A stretch of DNA of 15,248 nucleotides from Dunaliella salina (Eukaryota > Chlorophyta > Chlorophyceae > Chlamydomonadales > Dunaliellaceae), in the NCBI GenBank assembly GCA_002284615.2, contig MU069577.1, positions 160,292 through 175,539 of the forward strand. Direction: 5' to 3'. Position 1 is the stretch's first letter; each line of letters begins with the position of its first letter. A program made the position numbers and the translations under genes. This document shows positions 8,758-15,248 of this stretch, piece after piece. The notes under the pieces are model-generated. The model made no database searches, had not been told where the DNA came from, and saw only the letters and a program-made list of their open reading frames with translations.

Positions 8758-11080
8758 ACCACACCTGTGGCACAATCTGTGTGGGATAATTACTTGAAAG
8801 CGCACTTCCGGCCTCGTAAGGCAGCTCAGTTGGTTCGAGGGGGGGTGGCTGGAGACATGGCTGTTCCTTCTTGCCGTGGGCATGACGTTGGGGCTCTTCT
8901 GAGACAGAGTGCACAAAATAACTGGATGCCTGAGCCGGATGCGGTTGCTATGCCTCTTAAGGAGGACATGCAAGGGATGGTAGCTGAGCAGACTGGGGAA
9001 ATGAACGGGCATGCTTCTCCTGGATTTGATTGTGTAGCTGCCCCTTCTATCAAATATGCGACTGTGGTGCGCCCGCAGGCCATTGGTCGGGGCACTAAGA
9101 GGGTGAATGTGCTGGTGCCATACATTGCCCGGCTTTTCAAGCTTGTCTATGACAAGGCTCGCATCCCTGATTGTCGGAAGAAGGCTAAGCTGACCCCCTT
9201 GTACAAAAAGGGACCCCTCCTTGAACCTAACAGCTGCTGCATGCTGGCTGTTAGTGGCACAATATATCGCTTGTATGCTAATGTGATTCGTTCTCTTGTC
9301 ACAGACTGGTGCATGGCGTCAAATAAGATTCCTGACACACAATTTGGTTTCTATCCAGGCAGGAACACCCTCCAGCCCATCTACATTTTAAGGCACCTAC
9401 AGCATGCTGCACGCACGATCCAGCCTGGGCAATCTAGCCAGCTACACACAGCATTCATTGACTTTGAGCAAGCCTACGAGACCATCCCCAGGCAGGCACT
9501 CTGGCAGCACCTGCAGCGCACATGCATGCCCACTCCTCTCTTGTCCATCATTAAAAGTATGTACGATGCTGATGAGTATATTTTGAGGGATGGACAGACA
9601 ACTGCTCGGGTGAACCCTAACACGGGTGTAAAGCAGGAGTGCCCTTTATCCCCTCTGCTTTTCCATCTGTACGTGAATGACATTGATGAAATTGCGGAAA
9701 GGGTGCAAGGCGCTGTCACAAGTGCAGCTGAGTTCCATGCGACGCACATGTTGTACGCTGATGACTTGACTCTGATGGCCAATGATCCTCATGCTTTGCA
9801 GGCCATGCTGAACCGCTTGCATGCGTATGCTCAGTGGAAGCACTTAATTATTAACACCACTAAGTCTGAGGTAGTTCAATTCCTCAGGGTCAGATCTGCC
9901 TGTGTTTCATGTTGGGGGGTGCCACTGGCACACAAGGAGTCTTTTAAGTACCTCGGCATGATGTTCCACAAGCGCATGAGCATGACTTAGTCCTCTGAGC
10001 GTGCTACTGGTCCGTTCATGGCGTCTGCTTTGATGGTCCGTCAATTTGTTCTTGAGCATTGTCTGGCAAATAGGCCATAAGTCTCTCTGTGACTTGGGGA
10101 GACGTATGTGGTTCCAGCTGGACTGTATGCAGGGCAGGTGTGAGGAACTGAGTACATGAAAGAGGGCAAGGAGTTTGCGAGGGACCTGCAAGTGCGGCAC
10201 ATGAGTTATCTTAAAAGCACGCTGGGTGTTAAACGTACCACTCCAAACTGGGCTATTTTGCGGGAGTGTGGTCATGAGCCGCTCCAGTTTTACTGGTTCA
10301 GGTCTGTTGTTAAAGTAGTAGTATAATAGCATGCTCAGGTCCAACAGCAAGACGCTGAGAAGAGTGCTGAAAGCGGATCTGAACATTCATTCTCGTGAGC
10401 CTTCTTGCTGGACTGCTCAAGTTTAGATGCCTTTCAAGGCTTGCGGCGCTGTGATTCCTTTGTTGAAGCTGTGTGGCAGGGTACTCCTATTCCTACTCGG
10501 GACTTCACTGCTGACCTCAGGCACAGGTTGCAGGCAGTGTGGAGAGATGTTGAGGGAGCAAACCCACGGGAGACTTACAGTAAATTGGCAATCTATCAAA
10601 CTGTGTTTGCAGTGCCTTTTGACCACAATGTGCGTGCCCCAGCCCGCTTACCGAGACACGTGCACTTGGATCTGTCTCAACATGTCGTGAGGAATGTTAG
10701 CCGTTTCAGACTTAGAGCACACAGATTGAAGGTGGAGACAGCGGCTTGGGATTCTCGAAACTCTCTCTTGTGTGATTGCTGCTTTTGTGATGAGGTTCAG
10801 GATGAAGTCCATGCCCTTTTGACACACAGAAACGCAGATGTTTGTGATTTGTGCTCGAGGGGAAAGTATGCTTGCCTGTTCAACTGCTTCTCTGGTGTTT
10901 TTTTCAATGGAACAGCCTTATTTACAGCAAGTTAATGTCCAGGCTGTGCATGATTCCCTCTCGCAACACAACAACAAGCTTTATTTGTTTATTTCTGAGC
11001 TTATGGATATTACGTTGGCTGGCGAGGACCAGTCACAGGCCGATCAGTCGAACAGTCCGGCTGAAGGTCCCCCCACTTGA
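8758..11080 (+). pseudogene. Non-LTR reverse transcriptase ORF, broken by stops and frameshifts
   Basis: From 8767 to the TAG at 9988 one frame gives 407 residues with the RT motifs in order: SPGFD (84-88), LTPLYKKG (142-149), QFGFYPGRNT (192-201), AFIDFEQAY with catalytic Asp232, GVKQECPLSP (287-296), YADD (330-333) and FKYLG (393-397). The usual Gly of QGCPLSP is Glu here. No stop-free ATG precedes 8767; the first in-frame ATG is at 8857, so the native start is unknown. Coding similarity continues past the TAG through further stops at 10078 (TAA), 10090 (TGA) and 10141 (TGA). It then changes frame near 10311-10322, 10418-10424 and 10900-10912. The last portion has a C-x2-C-x7-H-x4-H motif at about 10777-10827, like the zinc-binding domain that follows many LINE RTs, and ends at TGA 11078-11080. 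It is not functional as it stands. Confidence 0.9.
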
Positions 11081-11281
11081 ATCTGTAAATTTCAATGCAC
11101 AGCGTGTATTGACATTGCTGAGGCCTTACCAACATGCAAGGGACAGCTTATGTAAGGCTACCTTGGGTTGCGTGTACGCACATCTGCCCAAGCAAGTGCC
11201 TCTACACAACACCAGTTGTATCTCAACTTCTGTCATTACACAGCAAACCTAACTTCCGGAATTTCTTTTTGTGTCACAAGG
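11081..11281 (+). other. 3' untranslated region of the LINE element
   Basis: Sequence between the last in-frame stop of the decayed LINE ORF and the ACA-repeat tail. It contains TGTAA at 11084-11088, only a few bases after the stop, which could serve as an algal polyadenylation signal. No further coding motif is visible. Confidence 0.55.
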
Positions 11282-11300
11282 ACAACAACAACAACAACAA
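11282..11300 (+). repeat. (ACA)n tract, probable LINE 3' tail
   Basis: Nineteen bases of ACA repeat immediately downstream of the LINE 3' region. Its position suits the short tandem-repeat tail left by target-primed reverse transcription. It also marks the probable right end of the element. Confidence 0.65.
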
Positions 11301-11429
11301 TGGAACTTCACATCATTTTGCTCAATTTGCAGCCTTCACTTTCAACCTAGCAGTCTTGCGGCTTGACTGATGGCTCCATTATCGCATCTGCCATTATTGT
11401 GACTCTTGTGAACTGGAAATGCTGTTTTT

Positions 11430-11882
11430 TCAATCGGCACCATTCCCAGAATTATTGGTGGGACATTTACCAAGCACAATGGTATGCACTTCAAACAGCT
11501 TGTAAGGACCACCTTTGTTCCATAGTGATTGTTCATCAATTTTGTGCCCGTTCAGCTGAGTGAGGTCACAAACTTGTGAACACTCAGCATGGGCATCGTA
11601 AATCGCTCTTACAGCCAGGTTCAAGCCAGGTGAACCACTATAACCCCAAGCCCATCTTTTCTCTAGCTTTGAGGTGAAGGAAAAGACTTGCCCCTTTTCA
11701 GTGCTGACGTGTCTGTCCTGGTGCTTCATTGGTGTGGAAAGAGTTTCCTCTGCAAAGGTAACTCTCTTCCTGGGTGCTTTGACAAATGGCTCCTGCATGT
11801 TGATCCCTGTAAAATCATGTGAACATAGAGAGACTGTTTTTGTGTGCAGAGGTGCAGCCAGCATGTTTGACTCTTCATCCAT
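11430..11882 (-). CDS. Candidate exon, unknown protein with an RVxF-like motif
   Basis: A minus frame is open for 150 codons, long for this window outside the LINE. A good acceptor (ATGATTTTACAG) ends at 11807, so the exon may start at 11806 with GGATCAACATGCAG; the coding sequence then includes APRKRVTFAEETLSTPMK and KLEKRWAWGYSGSPGLNL. KRVTF matches the RVxF docking motif for protein phosphatase 1, but such short motifs are common. Donor-like sites occur at 11612 (GTAAGA) and near 11473 (GTAAAT). I do not recognise the family. The same stretch has a TGTAA on the minus strand (11609-11613), so it might instead be untranslated sequence of the upstream SmD1 transcript. Confidence 0.3.
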   Translation of the reverse strand: MDEESNMLAAPLHTKTVSLCSHDFTGINMQEPFVKAPRKRVTFAEETLSTPMKHQDRHVSTEKGQVFSFTSKLEKRWAWGYSGSPGLNLAVRAIYDAHAECSQVCDLTQLNGHKIDEQSLWNKGGPYKLFEVHTIVLGKCPTNNSGNGAD

Positions 11883-12359
11883 GTCAAGGGACCCCAGATG
11901 ATGGAGAAATCATGTCAAAAAAAGAACAGAAATTGAATCGGCTGCAGAGCAGTGCATCCATGAAATATAGGAACGAGCAGTAATTCATCGATCAAAAACA
12001 AACTTATGAATCCGATCTGTGTCAGCTATGCAGAGCCACTGCAGCAATGGAACACCAGCTTAGGTTCTGCGCATCTTATATGCAACAAGGCTGGGTCTAC
12101 ACACAGGAAACGCGTTTGAAGTGACTTCACCCTGTCAGTCCGAAAACCCCATGCCTAAGCCATTATGCCAGGAAAAGGATACCAATGTACCGAATGGGGA
12201 AGGGGCAGACAGAAGCTTGGAAGTTTGCAACTGATTGTCAGGCCTGAGACAAAAATCACAAGAATAGGTGTTGCAAACTTGCCACTCAAGCCAAGCAAAC
12301 TTGGCAGCTGATACTGGCAAGAAGCTCACACCAGAGGATGCACACATTGTTGTGCTTAC
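11883..12359. other. Unassigned sequence between minus-strand exon candidates
   Basis: No gene is recognised. If the exon candidates on either side belong to one minus-strand transcript, this would be intron. Several CAG acceptor-like sites (for example TTTTTGTCTCAG near 12244) are present on the minus strand. Confidence 0.3.
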
Positions 12360-12461
12360 CTGATGTAGCCAGTGCACATCAACATTCTGGTGCAGCACTT
12401 TCTTGCAAGCTCTCAAGGCTTTAAACAAGCCCGAGGGAAGCATATGTATCCATGCAAGATG
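12360..12461 (-). other. Possible minus-strand exon downstream of SmD1
   Basis: Minus strand, bounded by acceptor CTCACTGGCAG and a near-consensus donor CATCAG/GTAAGCAC. It is 102 nt, phase 0 at both ends, and reads 34 open codons, including HLAWIHMLPSGLFKALRACK. It begins only 120 bp after the SmD1 stop codon. It may belong to a separate gene, to a spliced 3' UTR of SmD1, or be chance. No homologous family is recognised. Confidence 0.28.
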
Positions 12462-12581
12462 CTGCCAGTGAGGTGTCACAGAGGTGTGGCTGTATCAAAA
12501 TAATATGGGCCTGCCCTCACACAAGGACACTCCAGTGTCTTGTCAACACAAGAAAACCTCGGTGCCTTCCATAGGGCCCAA

Positions 12582-12665
12582 CTATCTCCTTCCACGTCCA
12601 CGTCCACGTCCGCGGCCACGTCCCCGTCCACCTGGTCCTGCAAGCATGGCCAGCAGTTGTGCGTA

Positions 12666-12697
<32 letters not shown>

Positions 12698-12714
12698 TGT
12701 GTGNNNNGTGTGTG

Positions 12715-12803
<89 letters not shown>

Positions 12804-14404
12804 ACTCGCGCGATAAGATAAATGAACCCGGCTGGAGTTCGAATCTATGAAGCGCCCTGCATGTTTGGGTTCCTGAGGTGGTATCACAGCAATAGCAAGC
12901 AGACATACTCAGTATAATTCAGACATTGTACAGTTGCAAGTTAAAGTGAGAATGGTAACTGTGGAAATGTAGAGAGAGACTCAAAAACGAAGAAGCGTTT
13001 CGTTCAAAACCATGCGTACAAGAAAAAACTGTCAAAAAGAGTTGGGCTTTCCTTGCATGCACGCATTGACAGGCAGCAAACATCCATCTACTAGACATGA
13101 TTTAATTTGCAGCTAAACACTGAAGCAAGGGTGCAGGATGTCACAGAAAGAACGGAATGCGAAGATGCTTTCAGGATCAGAGGAGCGGAGCGCGTGCATA
13201 TGATAACGATGGCGACCACGGTACCTATGCTTTTATGATGACGTGACCGCTACTCATGTCTAGCACATGACATGATGTACTTACTCATGTCTAACACATG
13301 ACATGATGTACTAACTCATGTCTAACACATGATATGATGTACTTATGTCTGCAATTGTCCATTGCCAGGAACCACAGGGACACCACAACCTCCACGATAA
13401 CAAGGACAAGACATAAATCACATGCGCGAGTCCATTCTTGGAGCTATCCTCCTGTCTCTGCTCCCAAGTCAAGGAGGATGTGTTTGTGCACAAACCCACT
13501 TTTCATCAAGAGCATCAACATGGGCATTAAGGCGGATGAAACGCTGCTCAGTGAAGGCATGCAACCAGCCTCCCTCCTCTTAAATGCGCAGAGGCATAGC
13601 CACCTTCTAATCCCCATATTCAACACTTCCTCATCCGCCACTTAGTGCATTTTGCATGCAGTCAGCAGCAGCGGGAAAATTGCATGCAGGGTGCATCCCA
13701 TCAGTGAATACATTGCTGGCTGTCGCCCTTTTTTGCAGCATGCCTCTGCACACAATACGCGTCCTAGCTTGTTCATTGCGAAACAAGCCAACAGGAAATC
13801 GCGCGATCAAGGCGAAGCCTTGTTCCTTTATCAGACTGCCCCGCTCATACCTGCTGCGGTCTTCTGTGGCTTCAGCGGCCTCTGCTTGGGCTTGTCTATG
13901 TCTACCAGCAGTGTGTCCAGGTTTAAGCTGTCCGGCAAAATGTAGTATCGGATGGTGCTGCCGCGAATGCTGAGATGGTCCAAGCTGACCGGGTTCTTGC
14001 CCTTGGCAGTGAGCTTAACGGACTTCAAGTGCGTGTTCATGGCCATGTCCACACCTGGAAGAATGATGGGGCATGTGGGGAAGGGAGGCTGATGGATTTC
14101 CTCCATGATGGGCGCAGGTGAGGCGTGGGGACACACACAGTGGGTACAGAGAATCCATGCGCTGTGTCATTAAGAATAACAGAATGGCTGCCACACACCT
14201 GTAACAGTTCCCTGAACAACGGATCCATTCTTCAGCTCCACTTGTACCGTCTCGTTGGCCAGCTTCATCAAGAACCTGTGCGCATGATGTGCATGCACCA
14301 GAGCCGATTGCATGTGGGGACCTGGCTCTCAAGACATGCAGACCATTGTACTAGCTAAAATTTGCTGTGATTAAAGCCTGCTTTTACCTGACGAGCTTCA
14401 CCAT
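12582..14404 (-). CDS. SMD1: Small nuclear ribonucleoprotein SmD1, four exons, complete
   Basis: SmD1 is one of the seven Sm proteins that ring the Sm site of U1, U2, U4 and U5 snRNAs; it acts in snRNP assembly and pre-mRNA splicing in the nucleus. Exons on the minus strand are 14404-14388, 14275-14199, 14054-13851 and 12637-12582, all with GT-AG introns and coding phases that match at each junction. They give 117 residues; human SmD1 has 119. The Sm1 motif (about 13-47) includes [12 protein letters not shown] and the Met37-Asn38 RNA-contact pair. Sm2 (about 56-72) includes [13 protein letters not shown] with Arg62-Gly63. The C-terminus is an RG-repeat tail (102-117), the usual target of arginine dimethylation and SMN-type binding. 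The start ATG has a good context (CACCATGG) and gives MVKLVRFLMKL, one Val more than many orthologues. No frameshift or missing key residue is seen. Intron 3 is unusually long and repeat-filled. Confidence 0.97.
12660..12800 (+). repeat. (GTGC)n and (GT)n microsatellite with a four-base gap
   Basis: GTGC repeats from about 12660 pass into (GT)n, with NNNN at 12704-12707 and two TT interruptions (about 12714 and 12762). The tract lies inside SmD1 intron 3. Length is uncertain because of the gap. Confidence 0.97.
13251..13343 (+). repeat. Three copies of a 31-bp tandem repeat
   Basis: Units start at 13251, 13282 and 13313 with the pattern ACTCATGTCTARCACATGA followed by CATGATGTACT. They are nearly identical; copy 3 has a few changes. 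CATGT and ACATG within the unit are complementary, so each copy can form a small stem. Lies in SmD1 intron 3. Confidence 0.92.
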
Positions 14405-14871
14405 GGTGAACAGTCCCTAGGTGTCAGCAACTTCAGTCCCTCCTGTTTCGTGCCTCCCGGTCGCACCCAAACCTAACAGTGCACAGGACTATCAGCACAC
14501 CATGACACTCTACACCAAAAGTTACTGTGATGAGTTTCAAGTATATGAATGATGAATGGGTGAAAGGCAAACTGGTTGAAATTAACAGACTCTTTGTATG
14601 CCTACAAATTTTGCCCCAAACTTTTAAAGCCCGCCCAAGCAGATGACCAATCAAATTAAAGGAAGTCCAGTCATTCTACATAGGAACTGAAGCAGGCTCT
14701 AGCCTCTAGGAACGGAGTGCCTCTGTCGGTGTGTAAGTCAGGCATCTGTCCTTGCGGCAAATCTCGCCAGTTCATGTCAACCCCGTTTGAGAAGAATTCT
14801 TTTTCCTTTCTTCATGCACAGAAGAAGGCTCCCCTCTTTTCCTCGCCGGTGGTGTGTAGTGTGCCTTGAAA
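14405..14871. promoter_or_regulatory. Divergent intergenic region between SmD1 and a + strand gene
   Basis: 467 bp separate the two start codons, so both promoters and 5' UTRs must lie here. Candidate elements for SmD1 (minus) are ATTGG, a reverse CCAAT box, at 14647-14651 and a TATA-like TTTAAAAG at about 14622-14629, around 220 bp upstream of the ATG. No clear TATA box is seen for the + gene; a pyrimidine-rich stretch lies at about 14800-14845. The element calls are pattern matches only. Confidence 0.5.
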
Positions 14872-15111
14872 ATGAGTGGAATTGCTAGCCTGCTTTCGAC
14901 CCCTTCCCTCCCCACCAACATACAGTGTACCGCCTCAGCTTTCCTGCCAGCAGCAGCATGCAGCTCCAGCACAGGCAACAGCAGCTCGACACAGGCGGGC
15001 TTGCGTAAGGGATCGCCTCCCCTAAGCTCCTCCCCCCCTAGTCAGCCAAAGAGCCTGCTGCACGGCTATTCGGCGAGGAAGAACTCGGTGGCGACCCAAG
15101 CGACGAAGGAG
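14872..15111 (+). CDS. First exon of a gene with plastid transit-peptide-like N-terminus (partial)
   Basis: ATG at 14872 is the first after an in-frame TAG (14857-14859) and opens 80 codons ending KE at a textbook donor (AAGGAG/GTGAGT, intron starting 15112), phase 0. The protein starts MSGIASLLSTPSLPTNIQCT. It is rich in Ser, Thr, Ala and Pro, has Arg and Lys but no acidic residue until Glu80, and ends in SARKNSVATQATKE. That composition is typical of chloroplast transit peptides, and the A-T-Q-A segment could be near the cleavage site. The mature protein lies beyond the window, so its function is unknown; a mitochondrial presequence is the main alternative. It is arranged head-to-head with SmD1. 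Confidence 0.75.
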
Positions 15112-15188
15112 GTGAGTCGGTTGCTGGCGGTGCAAGATAGTTTTGAACAAGGGTTTGTGTGCGTGATGGACACGCAACACGCGCGCGC

Positions 15189-15248
<60 letters not shown>
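15112..15248 (+). other. Start of intron 1 of the transit-peptide gene
   Basis: Begins with the donor GTGAGT. The frame stays open into the repeat, but the strong donor and the loss of protein-like sequence favour intron. It ends in a microsatellite that runs off the window. Confidence 0.6.
15178..15248 (+). repeat. (CG)n passing into (GT)n microsatellite, runs off the window
   Basis: A short CG-alternating run (about 15178-15190) is followed by uninterrupted (GT)n to the last base. Full length is not visible. It lies in the presumed first intron of the + gene. Confidence 0.95.

Larger units (their letters stand above)
8692..11300 (+). mobile_element. Degenerate non-LTR retrotransposon (LINE), 5'-truncated or undefined 5' end
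   Basis: The element carries a reverse transcriptase domain (8758-9990), a post-RT region ending in a zinc-finger-like motif (10322-11080), about 200 bp of 3' untranslated sequence, and a 3' tail of ACA repeats at 11282-11300. Short tandem-repeat tails are typical of some LINE clades. No endonuclease domain is visible, so the 5' part is missing, too decayed, or outside what I can read. Coding-like sequence may reach back to about 8692, where a frame reads MHNLYTKVPDVHALLKW and meets TAG at 8755, after which the RT frame opens. No target-site duplication was found by eye. Clade assignment would need a phylogeny. Confidence 0.85.
12638..13850 (-). other. SmD1 intron 3 (1213 nt), repeat-rich
   Basis: The donor is GCAG/GTATGA at 13851/13850 and the acceptor is TTGCAG at 12638. 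It contains a mixed (GTGC)n/(GT)n microsatellite with a four-base gap and a 31-bp tandem repeat. The remaining open frames on both strands (about 13330-13975) overlap the intron and exon 3 and show no family features. I looked for a C/D snoRNA (RTGATGA and CTGA boxes) and found none convincing. The other introns are short (112 and 144 nt), so this one has probably grown by repeat expansion. Confidence 0.85.

Noticed and set aside
8767..8769. GTG as the RT start codon
   Set aside because: This is a eukaryotic element; GTG is not a credible start, and the frame is open back to 8758.
10423..10626. Minus-strand open frame inside the LINE
   Set aside because: Antisense shadow of the decayed LINE ORF, which carries the recognisable motifs.
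12476..12906. Open frames through the second microsatellite
   Set aside because: Repeat translation across NNNN. Only the last part of one minus frame (12582-12637) is real, as the SmD1 RG tail.
12638..13850. Intronic C/D snoRNA in SmD1 intron 3
   Set aside because: The only TTGATGA-like box on the minus strand (near 13507) lacks a purine at the first position and has no suitably placed CTGA box or closing stem.
13652..13973. + strand open frames of about 100 codons
   Set aside because: They are antisense to SmD1 exon 3 and its flanking intron.

Overview
The window looks like nuclear DNA of a eukaryote, most likely a chlorophyte green alga. The evidence is short coding exons with GT-AG introns, a spliceosomal Sm protein gene, a first exon that reads like a plastid transit peptide, a decayed non-LTR retrotransposon, and long (TG)n microsatellites. 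GC content is near one half by eye, and the long repeat-filled introns would fit a Dunaliella-like alga, but this placement is inference. There are no bacterial operons, CRISPR arrays, rRNA or tRNA genes that I can support.

Layout. 1-372: nothing recognisable. About 373-1707: a large imperfect inverted repeat (foldback-like) with G-rich and C-rich tracts. 2090-2365: degenerate short repeats. 2423-2821: three copies of a 131-bp tandem unit carrying a splice acceptor and the start of an exon; the last copy reads as a plausible terminal coding exon on +. 3298-3512: a long (TG)n tract with an assembly N. 3513-4930: mostly unexplained. 4934-6137: minus-strand coding-like sequence (coiled coil, Q/S/A-rich) broken by frame changes at CAG-type repeats. 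6138-8690: largely unexplained. About 8692-11300: a degenerate non-LTR (LINE) element on + with a reverse transcriptase domain, a C-terminal zinc-finger-like region, several stops and frameshifts, and an (ACA)n 3' tail. 11301-12581: weak minus-strand exon candidates.

The best-supported gene is SmD1 on the minus strand (12582-14404). It has four exons and encodes a 117-residue protein with a complete Sm fold and an RG-rich tail; its 1.2-kb third intron holds a microsatellite with an unresolved gap. A second gene starts head-to-head with it on +, with its first exon at 14872-15111 and the rest beyond the window. Its N-terminus resembles a chloroplast transit peptide. The 467 bp between the two start codons must hold both promoters.

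I found no convincing new multi-gene system. The observations most worth a second look are the long hairpin-forming inverted repeat, the exon/acceptor tandem duplication, and the minus-strand coiled-coil remnant.
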